63,518 bases of DNA from an uncultured Clostridia bacterium (GTDB lineage Bacteria; Bacillota; Clostridia; Oscillospirales; Acutalibacteraceae), in contig CALWUU010000004.1 in the NCBI GenBank assembly GCA_944384835.1, positions 1-63,518 on the forward strand, given 5' to 3'. The notes below the pieces were generated by a model. The model made no database searches. It was not told where the DNA came from and saw only the letters and a program-made list of their open reading frames with translations. Positions 1 to 9,387 of the stretch are shown one piece after another (position 1 is the stretch's first letter; every line of letters starts with the position of its first letter). Position numbers and translations under genes: made by a program.

Positions 1-716
1 ACCATATCTACCGCATAAGGATTGGTTCCTCCAATTAATGTACCGACAAATCTTGGTTTTCCGCCGGAAGGTCCGTTGCCTTCCATACCCATAACAGCAT
101 CCATAATCGCAATGTGCGGCTGTACTGCCTCACATAAATCCACCAACATTTCGCTGAATTCTTTTTTGTCGGGGAAGCGGCAGTGAAGTTCCGGTTTCAT
201 CAGTCCGGGAACAACGCCAAACATGTTTTTCACGGCACCTGACATTCCCGTCATGCAGTGAGTTTTTAATTTTCCGATATCTATGATTACGTCTGCATCT
301 AAAATAGGAGAGATGACCTGAAATTCTTTGCAGCGAATTGCATTTGGTGCTTTTAAGGAACGATAGGAACAATCTGTGTTAAGCAGAAAACCGTATTTTT
401 CAGCCATGTTTGTATATCCGCAAGCCTGATAAATATTTTTTACCGTAGAAGAGGTGTATCTGCCTCCCGAACTTTCGGCAATCGTAACGGTTCCGCCTAG
501 TTCTTTTACTTTTGTACCCACCGCTGCTACCAATAACGGATGGGTTATAATAGCAGAATCAGGTTTGCATTTCATCAATAGATTCGGTTTTATGACAATG
601 TTTGCGCCTTGAAACAGAAAACGGTTCAGCTGCAGATGGTCAAATATATCATCTACGGCTTGCTTTAGCATTTCATATTCATATTCCGTGCATGGGGCTA
701 AATATACTTGTTCCAT
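1..716 (-). CDS. DUF362 domain protein, C-terminus outside window
   Basis: The N-terminal 238 residues of a DUF362-family protein run off the left edge. Visible family marks are KPNLL near residue 40, AESSGG near 84, the KLKTH..TG.SGAVKN.FG.VPG block near 150-172 and MEGNGP..GG near 215. DUF362 proteins often carry a C-terminal ferredoxin domain; that part would lie outside the window, so Fe-S binding cannot be judged. ATG at 716 is preceded by AGGAG about 9 nt upstream. It lies downstream of the aminotransferase gene on the same strand, but a terminator hairpin sits between them, so it probably depends on readthrough or a weak local promoter. Substrate and pathway are unknown. Confidence 0.85.
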   Translation of the reverse strand, partial: MEQVYLAPCTEYEYEMLKQAVDDIFDHLQLNRFLFQGANIVIKPNLLMKCKPDSAIITHPLLVAAVGTKVKELGGTVTIAESSGGRYTSSTVKNIYQACGYTNMAEKYGFLLNTDCSYRSLKAPNAIRCKEFQVISPILDADVIIDIGKLKTHCMTGMSGAVKNMFGVVPGLMKPELHCRFPDKKEFSEMLVDLCEAVQPHIAIMDAVMGMEGNGPSGGKPRFVGTLIGGTNPYAVDM

Positions 717-740
717 GGTATACGCTCCTGTCAGTAAGAT

Positions 741-771
741 AAATAAAAAAGCTTCACCTTGCGGTGAAGCT
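741..771 (-). terminator. Rho-independent terminator after the aminotransferase gene
   Basis: AGCTTCACC and GGTGAAGCT form a 9-bp stem around a 4-nt loop (750-771). On the minus strand it is followed by a T-rich run (741-750). Confidence 0.85.
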
Positions 772-778
772 GGCAAGG

Positions 779-1957
779 CTAATTGCTGCCGCGTTCCTTT
801 AAGAAACGTTGGATACGGCTGAGAGCCTCAGTAATGTGATTGATAGAATAGGAATAGGAAACGCGAAGAAAGCCTTCTCCGCAGTCTCCGAATGCATTCC
901 CGGGAACAACCGCCACATGTTCTTTGTGAAGCAGCTCTTCTGCAAATTGTTCCGAGGTAAGCCCTGTGCTTTTAATGCATGGAAATACATAGAAAGCGCC
1001 TTCCGGTTCAAAACAAGTTAATCCCATTTCATTAAAAGCATCTACAATCAATCTGCGGCGTGCGTCATATTGACTGCGCATATAGGTAATATCATCATCG
1101 CCGTTTTTCAGAGCCTCAATGGCAGCGTATTGGGCCATAGTTGGAGAGCTCATAATTGCGTATTGATGCAGTTTGGTCATAGGGTCTATGATTTGATGGG
1201 GACCGACAGCGTAACCGAGTCTCCAGCCTGTCATAGCATAAGTTTTAGAAAATCCGTTTACCACGACGGTACGTTCTCTCATACCCTCAATTTCAGAAAA
1301 ACAAACGTGGCTTTCTTTGCCGTAGGTTAACTCACCGTAGATTTCGTCAGAAAGTACCAGCAAGTTGTGTTCACGTACCACTTCTGCAATTTCTTCCAAA
1401 TGTTCCCGGCGCATAACAGCACCTGTTGGATTGTTCGGGAACGGCAGAATCAATAGTTTGGTTTTAGGCGTAATTTTTTCCCGAAGTGCTTTTGCTGTTA
1501 AACGGAAATTATCTTCCATTTTTGTCTCTATGGTAACAGGAACGCCTTTTGCCATTTCTGTCATAGGCACATAACATACAAAGCTTGGTTCGGGAATTAA
1601 CACTTCATCTCCCGGGTTAATGAGGGTACGGATACAAAGGTCAATGGCCTCTGAGCCGCCCACTGTAACGAGCACTTCGGTATCAGGGTGATACGTTACA
1701 TGATATTTTCTCTCAAACCATTTACAAATTTCCTGGCGCAGTTCAAAAAAACCTCGGTTCGGAGAATACCATGTTTTGCCTTGCTGTAGTGTATCAATTG
1801 CTTCTTGGCGAACATGCCAAGGAGTAGAAAAGTCAGGCTCTCCGATGCTTAGAGAAATAACGTCCTCCATTTCATTTGCAATATCAAAAAATTTACGAAT
1901 GCCGGAAGGTTTTACTGCTGTTATTTCATGATTCAGTAAAGATTCATAGTCGATCAT
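779..1957 (-). CDS. PLP-dependent class I/II aminotransferase
   Basis: A 392-residue fold-type I aminotransferase of the aspartate aminotransferase superfamily. PNNPTGA (about 175), SDEIYGEL (203-210) and SKTYAMTGWRLGY, with the PLP-binding Lys at about 238, are all present; the substrate-carboxylate Arg is in GFLRVSYS near the C-terminus. It is full length. Its ATG overlaps the stop codon of the upstream Lrp/AsnC gene by one base (TAATG), so the two are translationally coupled. The adjacent amino-acid-sensing regulator suggests a catabolic or biosynthetic amino acid aminotransferase. The amino acid cannot be named from sequence. Confidence 0.93.
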   Translation of the reverse strand: MIDYESLLNHEITAVKPSGIRKFFDIANEMEDVISLSIGEPDFSTPWHVRQEAIDTLQQGKTWYSPNRGFFELRQEICKWFERKYHVTYHPDTEVLVTVGGSEAIDLCIRTLINPGDEVLIPEPSFVCYVPMTEMAKGVPVTIETKMEDNFRLTAKALREKITPKTKLLILPFPNNPTGAVMRREHLEEIAEVVREHNLLVLSDEIYGELTYGKESHVCFSEIEGMRERTVVVNGFSKTYAMTGWRLGYAVGPHQIIDPMTKLHQYAIMSSPTMAQYAAIEALKNGDDDITYMRSQYDARRRLIVDAFNEMGLTCFEPEGAFYVFPCIKSTGLTSEQFAEELLHKEHVAVVPGNAFGDCGEGFLRVSYSYSINHITEALSRIQRFLKERGSN

Positions 1958-2430
1958 TACAGTAGATTCCTCCGATCCTCTTCTTTTGGAGATGTTAAAA
2001 TAACGTCTCCTTCTTTATAACGTGTTAAAATAAAGTGTGTAGCAGTAGAAAGAACGGAATCCAAAGGAGAAAGTCTTTTTGCTACAAACATTGCAATATC
2101 CTGAATGCTGTCTCCATGTACCATAACAGCCAAATCAAAGCCGCCTGACATCAAGTAAACGCTTTCTACTTTACTGAACTGCATGATTTTTTTGGCGATT
2201 TCATCAAAACCGCTTTCTTTTTTCGGCTGTACTTTCAGTTCAATTAAAGCAGTTGTTTTGTGGTGGTCTACTTTTTCCCAGTTAATCAGTGCTTTATATC
2301 CTTTAATGATACCTTTTTGCTGATAATCTGCAATTTCCTTTTCCACTTCTTCTTCCGTTTTACCCAGCATCACTGCCAGCTGAGCGTTGGTAAGACGTGC
2401 GTTTTCGTTTAATAGACTTAATAAATCCAT
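1957..2430 (-). CDS. Lrp/AsnC family transcriptional regulator
   Basis: A 157-residue protein with an N-terminal winged helix (residues 1-50; NARLTNAQLAVMLGKTEEEV reads as the HTH) and a C-terminal RAM (AsnC) ligand-binding domain from about 58 to 145. Family members assemble as dimers to octamers and respond to amino acids. A GGAGTG-type ribosome binding site precedes ATG 2430. It is the first gene of a two-gene unit with the aminotransferase and is likely to be its local regulator. That regulatory link is inferred from position only. Confidence 0.93.
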   Translation of the reverse strand: MDLLSLLNENARLTNAQLAVMLGKTEEEVEKEIADYQQKGIIKGYKALINWEKVDHHKTTALIELKVQPKKESGFDEIAKKIMQFSKVESVYLMSGGFDLAVMVHGDSIQDIAMFVAKRLSPLDSVLSTATHFILTRYKEGDVILTSPKEEDRRNLL

Positions 2431-2467
2431 AATGACACTCCTTTATTTATGTAACATATAATATTTG

Positions 2468-3280
2468 TTATTCCAATGGCAATAATACAGGTTCACGGTT
2501 TACAAAGATGGTAATATGGTCAAAACCGGCATTTTGCGCGATTTGGTATCCGTCTTCTACACCGGAACCGATGTCCGCCCATCTATGAGCATCGGACCCA
2601 ATGGTAAGATATTTTCCGCCCAATTCTTTGAACCGTTTAATTACCGTTGGGCAGGGCATGGTTTTGCCAATTGCCTGTCTCAGACCTGATGTATTTAATT
2701 CCAGAGCTTTATTTTGTTCAATCAGCGCTTTTAAAATATCATCTACGCGGTCTTTATAAACTTCATAGCTGATATCTCTGCGTTGTTCACCTACAATATA
2801 GCGTAACGGATACGTTAAATGTGTCAAAGAATCAAATTTGCCCCATGCGATCAGTTCCATGATTTCATCAAAATATGTACAGAGCAAATCGTGTATATCC
2901 AGTTTATTATAATCCAGCAGATAAAAATCTTCCAGACCCCGAATGTTGTGAAGGGAACCAAGCACAAAATCAAAATCACATTCTGACAAAATAGATTCGG
3001 CAGCTTGTAAATTTTGTGTTGCCTGCCCAAGTTCAATTCCTTTATATAAATGCAGCTTGCCGTTTAACGCGGCGGCCGCTCGTTTGGTCTCCACGAAGGA
3101 ATCTTTGATCGCTTTTGCATAATTTCTTTCTTCATACATATTACATTCACAATGGTCTGTGATGGTTAGCGCATATAATCCCATTTTCATGGCGTAATCG
3201 CACAGCATCATTACAGGGTCGTGGCCGTCATGGGAAAAACAGCTATGTACGTGTGAATCGGAAATGGTCGTATATTTCAT
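2468..3280 (-). CDS. HisJ-like PHP-family phosphatase (histidinol-phosphatase type)
   Basis: A 270-residue PHP-domain phosphoesterase. Metal ligands are visible as H10 and H12 in DSHVHSCFSHDG, the TDHCE motif near residue 47, ELNTSGLR near 200 and GSDAHRW near 235. Size and motif order match HisJ-type histidinol-phosphatases, although PHP proteins of this kind also have other substrates and no his genes are in the window. ATG 3280 is chosen over an upstream in-frame ATG at 3298, because AAAGGA lies inside the extra six codons at correct spacing for 3280. Confidence 0.85.
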   Translation of the reverse strand: MKYTTISDSHVHSCFSHDGHDPVMMLCDYAMKMGLYALTITDHCECNMYEERNYAKAIKDSFVETKRAAAALNGKLHLYKGIELGQATQNLQAAESILSECDFDFVLGSLHNIRGLEDFYLLDYNKLDIHDLLCTYFDEIMELIAWGKFDSLTHLTYPLRYIVGEQRRDISYEVYKDRVDDILKALIEQNKALELNTSGLRQAIGKTMPCPTVIKRFKELGGKYLTIGSDAHRWADIGSGVEDGYQIAQNAGFDHITIFVNREPVLLPLE

Positions 3281-3471
3281 ATATATCATTCCTTTCATTG
3301 GAGAATCTTATTATTTTTTCATTTTAATATATGGTTATTTTCTATCATACCACATACCATACTTTTTTTGTAGAGAAAAATGAAAAAAAGCAATCGTTAT
3401 TTTCCTAACAAAGTTTTTATGGTTTTGTCGATTTTTTACGTCGAAATAGTGAGAGATTTAGGGTTTTTGTC

Positions 3472-3500
3472 TTGACAGAACAGGGATTCTCCTTCATAAT
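3472..3500 (+). promoter_or_regulatory. Sigma-A-type promoter for the ACT/UPF0210 pair
   Basis: TTGACA at 3472-3477 and CATAAT at 3495-3500 are separated by exactly 17 bp, about 38 bp upstream of the ACT gene start. Confidence 0.8.
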
Positions 3501-3538
3501 TATGAATAACTTATGAAATATTTTTGGAGGTATTCTTT

Positions 3539-3808
3539 ATGCGAGCTGTTATTACAGTATTAGGCAAAGATATGGTTGGTATTTTGGCGAAAGTTTCTGC
3601 AAAATGCGCAGAAGCGGATGTGAACGTCATTGAGGTAACACAATCTATTTTACAGGATTTGTTTGCAATGATTATGATGGTGGATATTTCAAAATCAAAA
3701 GTTCCGTTTGATGAATTGGTAGACAGCCTAAAGAAAATCGGAGATGATATGGGATTGAAAGTACACGTAATGCATGAAGATATTTTTAATTCCATGCACC
3801 GTATTTAA
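3539..3808 (+). CDS. ACT domain protein, UPF0237 family
   Basis: An 89-residue protein consisting of a single ACT domain (MRAVITVLGKDMVGILAKVS at the start), the fold used for small-ligand, usually amino acid, sensing. ATG 3539 is chosen because GGAGG at 3526-3530 is correctly spaced for it; an in-frame TTG at 3524 would place the ribosome binding site inside the gene. It is immediately upstream of the UPF0210 gene and probably co-transcribed. The pairing of UPF0237 with UPF0210 recurs in Firmicutes and Archaea, but its biochemical role is unknown to me. Confidence 0.9.
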   Translation: MRAVITVLGKDMVGILAKVSAKCAEADVNVIEVTQSILQDLFAMIMMVDISKSKVPFDELVDSLKKIGDDMGLKVHVMHEDIFNSMHRI

Positions 3809-3859
3809 TTTATTATCATAGGCAAACTTCTTTTATCGCAATAGGAAAGGATTTGAAAT

Positions 3860-5218
3860 ATGGTTAATTCACGTGACATATTAGAAACCATCAATATGAT
3901 AGACAACGAACATTTGGATGTACGTACCATTACAATGGGCATTTCGTTGTTGGATTGTATTGATGCTAATATACAAACAGCTTGTACAAAAGTGTATGAT
4001 AAGATTTGCCGTTATGCCAAAGACTTGGTAAAAACAGGCGAAGATATCTCCAAAGAATATGGAATTCCGATTATTAATAAAAGAATTGCGGTTTCACCGA
4101 TTGCTATGCTGGCCGGCGCATGCAACGGAAAAAGCCCGATTTATTTTGCGCATGCTTTGGATAAAGCTGCCAAAGAAGTTGGTGTTAACTTTATCGGCGG
4201 TTATTCCGCTTTGGTACATAAAGGCTTCAGTGCAGGCGATTATGCGCTGATTTCCAGTATTCCGCAGGCTTTGGCTGAAACAGATTTTGTTTGTTCTTCC
4301 GTTAATATTGGTTCGACCAAAGCTGGTATTAACATGGACGCTGTGGCTAAAATGGGCAAAGTGATACGCAAAGCGGCAGAGTTGACTGCTGATAAGGATT
4401 GTATCGGCGCTGCAAAATTGGTAGTATTCTGCAATGCTCCGGAAGATAACCCGTTTATGGCAGGCGCTTTCCATGGTCCAGGTGAGCCGGACTGCGTCAT
4501 TAATGTTGGTGTTTCCGGTCCCGGTGTCGTACGTGCTGCTGTTGCTCAGGCAGGTGATTGTGATATTACCGAGATTGCCAACATTGTAAAGAAAACTGCT
4601 TTTAAAATTACACGTACCGGTCAATTGGTAGCTCAGGAAGCTTCCCGCAGATTGTGCGTACCGTTTGGTATTATAGATTTATCTTTGGCTCCTACTCCTG
4701 CCGTAGGCGATTCTGTCGCTTATATTTTGGAAGAAATGGGTCTTGAAAATTGTGGCGCACACGGCACCACAGCGGCGCTTGCGTTGTTAAACGATGCCGT
4801 GAAAAAAGGCGGCGTCATGGCTTCCTCCCACGTTGGCGGTTTGTCCGGCGCATTTATCCCTGTATCTGAAGACGCAGGTATGATTCACGCTGCAAGAGCG
4901 GGTGCCCTTACATTAAATAAGCTGGAGGCAATGACAGCTGTTTGTTCTGTTGGACTGGATATGATTGTAATTCCGGGAGATACTTCATCTGACATTATCT
5001 CCGGCATTATTGCAGATGAAGCTGCCATTGGTATGGTTAACAGCAAGACAACTGCTGTCCGTCTGATTCCTGCCATTGGTAAAAAAGCAGGGGAAGAATT
5101 GGACTTTGGCGGATTACTTGGTAAAGGGCCTATTATGGAAGTAAACCGAAATTCCCCAAGCACTTTCATTAATCGCGGCGGCAGAATTCCTGCTCCGCTG
5201 CAAAGCTTAAAAAACTAG
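3860..5218 (+). CDS. UPF0210 / DUF711 (PFL-like) family protein
   Basis: A 452-residue protein of the UPF0210 (DUF711) family, annotated in databases as 'PFL family protein'. It has the conserved start [11 protein letters not shown], Gly-rich stretches such as [12 protein letters not shown] (near 215) and [20 protein letters not shown] (near 325). It is full length for the family. A glycyl-radical-enzyme-like fold has been suggested, but I see no typical C-terminal glycyl radical motif (RVxGY). AGGAAAGG precedes ATG 3860, 51 bp after the ACT gene. Function is unknown; the ACT partner hints at allosteric control. Confidence 0.9.
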   Translation: MVNSRDILETINMIDNEHLDVRTITMGISLLDCIDANIQTACTKVYDKICRYAKDLVKTGEDISKEYGIPIINKRIAVSPIAMLAGACNGKSPIYFAHALDKAAKEVGVNFIGGYSALVHKGFSAGDYALISSIPQALAETDFVCSSVNIGSTKAGINMDAVAKMGKVIRKAAELTADKDCIGAAKLVVFCNAPEDNPFMAGAFHGPGEPDCVINVGVSGPGVVRAAVAQAGDCDITEIANIVKKTAFKITRTGQLVAQEASRRLCVPFGIIDLSLAPTPAVGDSVAYILEEMGLENCGAHGTTAALALLNDAVKKGGVMASSHVGGLSGAFIPVSEDAGMIHAARAGALTLNKLEAMTAVCSVGLDMIVIPGDTSSDIISGIIADEAAIGMVNSKTTAVRLIPAIGKKAGEELDFGGLLGKGPIMEVNRNSPSTFINRGGRIPAPLQSLKN

Positions 5219-5855
5219 TTTCTTTTTTGCTAAATTTCGACCGTAAAATTGAGTTCTGTACATTTTAACTAAAATTTCTCACATGTTTTTTCATACAACG
5301 TAGTATTTATTATTTGTCAATGGAATAAAGTATGATTTATTTAGATTTTATATGCGATTATGGTTAAAAATAGGCTTGATTTTGCGGTTGTTATTTGTTA
5401 TATTTAATGAGTATTGTCAAGAGTGCGGCAAAATGTTGTTCTTTGGTGCTATTCACAAATTCAGAGGTTTTATTTTACAGCTCTACACAGCAACTTAAAC
5501 AATATACGCTTCACATTTATGCAAAGTCTGTTAATAATCAGTTTAATTGGTATTAATAGTTTTGCATACGACATACATTACATATTATACGAGAGGTGTT
5601 GGTTTGCAGGACATCAAATGAATGAACGTTTTATATTGGTTTTATATCTTTGGGGATAAAAACTTGGTTTTGCTGTACCGCTTGTAATTGTCTTTTATTA
5701 CATATGTGATTTTGTCATTTTAATGTAAGAGATGGTATATATTTATATAGAATAAATATTGCTAATTAGAGTGAACAAAATAAGGTGCAGCGTAAAGCAA
5801 TGTTTTTTAGAAACAATGTTATAATTCCGTATGGAATTTTTGTTGATTTAATGTG
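5219..5855. other. AT-rich gap with no convincing gene
   Basis: About 640 bp between the UPF0210 gene and the ATPase promoter. An 81-codon open frame at 5414-5659 has no ribosome binding site and no recognisable protein character. I see no clear terminator after the UPF0210 gene and no tRNA or structured RNA. Confidence 0.5.
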
Positions 5856-5884
5856 TTGTGAATTGGCATTTGGCTCGTTATAAT
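5856..5884 (+). promoter_or_regulatory. Promoter of the A/V-type ATPase operon
   Basis: TTGTGA (5856-5861) and TATAAT (5879-5884) are separated by 17 bp, about 60 bp upstream of the first ATPase gene. Confidence 0.7.
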
Positions 5885-5946
5885 ATATTTGTATCAAGCT
5901 CAAGCAAAGCTCAAATTTGTTGCATTTAAAAGGAGGTGCGGTCAAA

Positions 5947-6258
5947 GTGCAGGACATAGTCAAACAGATAGTTGATATGGACCGTAAAGCCAGAGAGATT
6001 ACTGCCGCTGTTGAACAGGACAGATTAAACTCTGAAAAGGAAATTGCTCAAAAACGCGTTGAACTACGCGCTGAGTACCTTGCAAAAGCTAGAGAGGCTA
6101 TTCCTTCTAGTGAATCCCAGGAACGCGCTGCCGCTGAAAAAGAGTGGGAGATTGTTGCGAAAAAACATGCAGATCTATCACGAGAACTGGACGAGCTTTA
6201 CAGCAAAAAGGGTGACGAATGGGTAAATAACATCGTTGCACAAGTGATAGGGGAGTGA
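5947..6258 (+). CDS. A/V-type ATPase peripheral stalk subunit H/G-like
   Basis: A 103-residue, highly charged, heptad-patterned helical protein (Lys/Glu/Arg/Ala-rich, almost no hydrophobic runs), the profile of the AhaH/NtpF stalk subunit that pairs with subunit E to form the peripheral stator. A GTG start at 5947 is chosen because AGGAGGTG (5931-5938) is 8 nt upstream. It is first in the operon and ends 4 nt before the subunit C gene. The family is assigned mainly from coiled-coil character and position, since these subunits diverge strongly. Confidence 0.75.
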   Translation: MQDIVKQIVDMDRKAREITAAVEQDRLNSEKEIAQKRVELRAEYLAKAREAIPSSESQERAAAEKEWEIVAKKHADLSRELDELYSKKGDEWVNNIVAQVIGE

Positions 6259-6262
6259 TTGC

Positions 6263-7312
6263 ATGCTTGCCAGTCTTTCTTCCAATGCTGTTTCAGCAAA
6301 AGCGAGAGGTATGCACGGTAAACGTCTGACAAACAACAATTTTATGGATCTCCTGAATTGTAAAACTATTCATGATGTTGCCTACTACCTCAAAAACCGC
6401 ACAAGCTATAACAAACTCCTTGCAGGAATCAACGAGAACGAAGTTTCCCGTAGTGAACTTGAGGTTTTGTTAAAGCAAAAAATCTTTGACGACTGCTCCG
6501 ATCTAGGTAGGTACGGAGCGTCGGTAGGAGAACGTTTTTCAGATTATTTAATCATGCGTAGCGAGATTGAACAAGTCATGCATAGTTTAATTCTGTTAAA
6601 CTCCGGAAAAGATGACGGCTATGTAAACTACATGCCTGAATTTTTGCAGAAGAAAACAGGAATCGATTTGGATGCTCTTAGCCAAATCAAAACATATGAT
6701 GACTTGCTCAGAGCGTTGGGTAATACCCCATACGCAAAAGTCATTGCTCCCTTTAAACCGGAGCCGGGTAAACTGCTCGACTACACCAAGATTGAAAATG
6801 CCCTTTACACATTCCTCTATAACACTGTTTTTACAATGATTAAGAAGAATTATAAGGGTGGAGCTGCAAAACAACTCCGAGATATTTTCAATTCCTACCT
6901 GGATTTGGATAACTATGTGCGCATTGTCAGAATGAAAACATTCTACAAAGCGCCGCCGGAGGCAATTCGCGAAGCGCTGTTGCCGTTCACTACCATTAGA
7001 AAGCATTTTATCGACGCAATGATTGAGGCCAAAGATGAAGAAGAAGTTCACGCTATCATGGCTCAAACTTCCGTTGGTAAACGCTATCTAAAGGATACAG
7101 AAGGGTTTGAAGATGATATTCCTCTGCGTGTTCAATATGATACCGCAAACCACCACATTCATTTTTCCACACACCCTTCCGTAGTTTTGTTATCCTATAT
7201 CTTTGTAAAGCAAGCTGAAGTATATGATATCATCACCATTTTGGAAGGCATCAGATACCATCTTGCACCAAGCAAAATAGCAAAATTACTTACCATCGTC
7301 AATTTTCAATGA
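6263..7312 (+). CDS. A/V-type ATPase subunit C (ntpC/atpC type)
   Basis: A 349-residue soluble all-helical subunit (vATP-synt_AC39 family) that forms the socket between the central stalk and the c-ring. It starts SSNAVSAKARGMHGKRL, typical of the family, and contains NLDNYVRI-like and helix-rich repeats throughout. Length matches the family (about 330-350). ATG 6263 follows GGGGAGTG at 7-nt spacing. It sits between the stalk gene and subunit I, and its stop is 17 nt before the next start. Confidence 0.9.
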   Translation: MLASLSSNAVSAKARGMHGKRLTNNNFMDLLNCKTIHDVAYYLKNRTSYNKLLAGINENEVSRSELEVLLKQKIFDDCSDLGRYGASVGERFSDYLIMRSEIEQVMHSLILLNSGKDDGYVNYMPEFLQKKTGIDLDALSQIKTYDDLLRALGNTPYAKVIAPFKPEPGKLLDYTKIENALYTFLYNTVFTMIKKNYKGGAAKQLRDIFNSYLDLDNYVRIVRMKTFYKAPPEAIREALLPFTTIRKHFIDAMIEAKDEEEVHAIMAQTSVGKRYLKDTEGFEDDIPLRVQYDTANHHIHFSTHPSVVLLSYIFVKQAEVYDIITILEGIRYHLAPSKIAKLLTIVNFQ

Positions 7313-7329
7313 AAGGAAGTGTCGAGTAA

Positions 7330-9306
7330 TTGGCTGTTGTAAAGCTGAAAGAAGTAAGCATTATCGGCAAGCTGTCTGAGCTGGATAAAGTAGCAACAAT
7401 CTGTGGTCAATCAAATGTATTCCATTCAGATAATGCTATGAATTTCTATGCAGACACTCCGGATTTTACTGCTTACAATGAAGACAATCCATATGCAGAG
7501 CCATTGCAGCAACTCAACGATGCTATTGTCAAGGCAAACAAGACTTTGACTCTTTTAGACACCAAAGAGACAAAGAACATTCATATGGATAATGACGCAA
7601 TGATTTCTTATGCAAAAGAAATTTCTGCTCAAATCAATGAATGGGAAAAAGAAAAGAAAGAAGCCGAAGACAAAATTAAAGAGTACACATCCGTAATTGA
7701 TGATATGGGTCACTTTGTAGGACTGAATCTCAATTTGGATGAAGTAAATTCTTGTGAGTTTGTTCAGGTTCGTTTTGGTGCATTGCCAAAAGAAAATGTA
7801 GAAAAACTGGCTGTCTATAAAGACAATCCAGACGTTATCTTTACTCCATGCACAACTGACGATAAATATCAGTGGGGAGTATATTTTACACCAATCACTG
7901 CAGCTTCATCAGTTGACCGCATTTTCTCAAGCTTAAAGTTTGAGAGAGTAGAGTTAAACGAGCTAAAGGGTTCCCCTGAAGCAATTGTGGCAGATGTTCG
8001 TGCAAAGCGTGACGCCGAAGTTGCCCTTGTAAAAGAGATTGAATCTAAAATTGAATCTCTTTGGAGACAAGAAGGTACTAAACTGCAACAAGTATTTTCT
8101 CTTTTAACTGAGAAAAATGTTTACTTTACATCTATCTGCCGTAATGCGGCAAGATATGATGACAACTTTGTTGTTGTAGGTTGGATTCCTGCAAAAGCAG
8201 AAAGTGCTTTAAAAGCAGAACTGAGTAAACTGAATTTGATGGAAGTTTCCTTCAAAGGCGGTCAGGAAGCGAAAAAGCATAATCCACCAACAAAAATTAA
8301 AAATGCTGGTATTTTCAGACCGTTTGAATTCTTTGTAGATATGTATGGTATGCCTAACTACAATGAGTTCGATCCAACTCCATTCGTTGCAATTACATAC
8401 ACCATTTTGTTTGGTATTATGTTTGGTGACCTTGGACAAGGACCTTGTATTGCAATTATAGGCTTCTTAATGTGGAAGCTGAAGAAAATGGCCATTGGTA
8501 AAATTTTAATTCCTTGCGGTATTTCGTCTGCATTTTTCGGACTGGTATACGGCTCGGTCTTTGGCTTTGAAGAATGGCTCAATCCGATGTATGAAGCAAT
8601 GGGTATTGCGGGTTCGCATGGAAAACCTATTCATGTAATGGATGGCGCCACTTCTCAGTTAGTTATTTATGCAACCATTGGCTTTGGTGCTTTGCTGATT
8701 ATGATCGCTATGGGTATTGGTATTGTTTCCAATATCAAACAAGGTCACTTAGAGCATGCGCTGTTTGGTGAAAGCGGTCTTGCCAGCCTTATGCTTTACA
8801 TTGGTATTATTGGTTTTGGTTTAACTGCATTCTTAGGCTGGCCAATTGCAACCTTTGGTGGAAGCGTTAATATTTGGGTTTGGCTATGTATATTAGTGTT
8901 CTTACCATTAATTGCAATTTTCCTAAAAGGTATTCTTGGTCCGTTGTGTGAAGGCAAACCTTGGAAACCTGCAGGCTGGGGCGACTACTTTATGCAAAGT
9001 TTCTTTGAAATCATCGTTATGTTCATCGAATACTTGGCACATACAATGTCTTTCCTTCGTGTAGGCGCATTCGTTCTTGTTCACGCAGGTATGATGATGG
9101 TTGTATTTACACTTGCAGATATGGCAGCAGGTATGATGCCGGTTTATATTATCATTGTTATTATTGGTAATATTATTGTTACTGGCTTGGAATGCTTGCT
9201 TGTATGTATTCAGGTTCTTAGACTTCAATACTACGAACTGTTCAGCCGTTACTATGATGGTAGCGGACGCAAGTTCGAACCAGTTACAGTAAAAGCTGCT
9301 GAATAA
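7330..9306 (+). CDS. A/V-type ATPase subunit I (a-subunit, ion half-channels)
   Basis: A 658-residue a-type subunit. The N-terminal half (1-330) is a soluble coiled-coil arm that anchors the peripheral stalk; the C-terminal half has about eight membrane segments and contains FFGLVYGSVFG, the MFGDLGQGP loop and the ion-path helix around YLAHTMSFLRVGAFVLVHAGM, whose Arg is the essential residue facing the c-ring carboxylate. TTG at 7330 is the start, served by AAAGGAAG at 7313-7320; no ATG is available in frame at a suitable distance. The gene is complete. Confidence 0.93.
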   Translation: MAVVKLKEVSIIGKLSELDKVATICGQSNVFHSDNAMNFYADTPDFTAYNEDNPYAEPLQQLNDAIVKANKTLTLLDTKETKNIHMDNDAMISYAKEISAQINEWEKEKKEAEDKIKEYTSVIDDMGHFVGLNLNLDEVNSCEFVQVRFGALPKENVEKLAVYKDNPDVIFTPCTTDDKYQWGVYFTPITAASSVDRIFSSLKFERVELNELKGSPEAIVADVRAKRDAEVALVKEIESKIESLWRQEGTKLQQVFSLLTEKNVYFTSICRNAARYDDNFVVVGWIPAKAESALKAELSKLNLMEVSFKGGQEAKKHNPPTKIKNAGIFRPFEFFVDMYGMPNYNEFDPTPFVAITYTILFGIMFGDLGQGPCIAIIGFLMWKLKKMAIGKILIPCGISSAFFGLVYGSVFGFEEWLNPMYEAMGIAGSHGKPIHVMDGATSQLVIYATIGFGALLIMIAMGIGIVSNIKQGHLEHALFGESGLASLMLYIGIIGFGLTAFLGWPIATFGGSVNIWVWLCILVFLPLIAIFLKGILGPLCEGKPWKPAGWGDYFMQSFFEIIVMFIEYLAHTMSFLRVGAFVLVHAGMMMVVFTLADMAAGMMPVYIIIVIIGNIIVTGLECLLVCIQVLRLQYYELFSRYYDGSGRKFEPVTVKAAE

Positions 9307-9387
9307 TTAATTGCAGTTAAAACTATAAAAACAAAAATACTTAAAAAACTTTAAAAATTTTAATTGTTAAGTTTTGGAGGAAATATT
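9306..9387 (+). promoter_or_regulatory. AU-rich translation-initiation region of subunit K
   Basis: An 80-nt spacer made almost entirely of A and T, ending in TTTTGGAGG (9372-9380) 7 nt before ATG 9388. It is the longest gap in the first half of the operon and precedes the gene needed in highest copy number. AU-rich unstructured leaders raise c-subunit translation in E. coli atpE; a similar role here is an inference. Confidence 0.45.

Noticed and set aside
4094-4624. 176-codon antisense frame inside the UPF0210 gene
   Set aside because: Shadow of a clearly coding sense frame; no promoter or ribosome binding site.
5414-5659. 81-codon open frame upstream of the ATPase operon
   Set aside because: No ribosome binding site, no standard start at a sensible place, AT-driven composition and no protein-like pattern.
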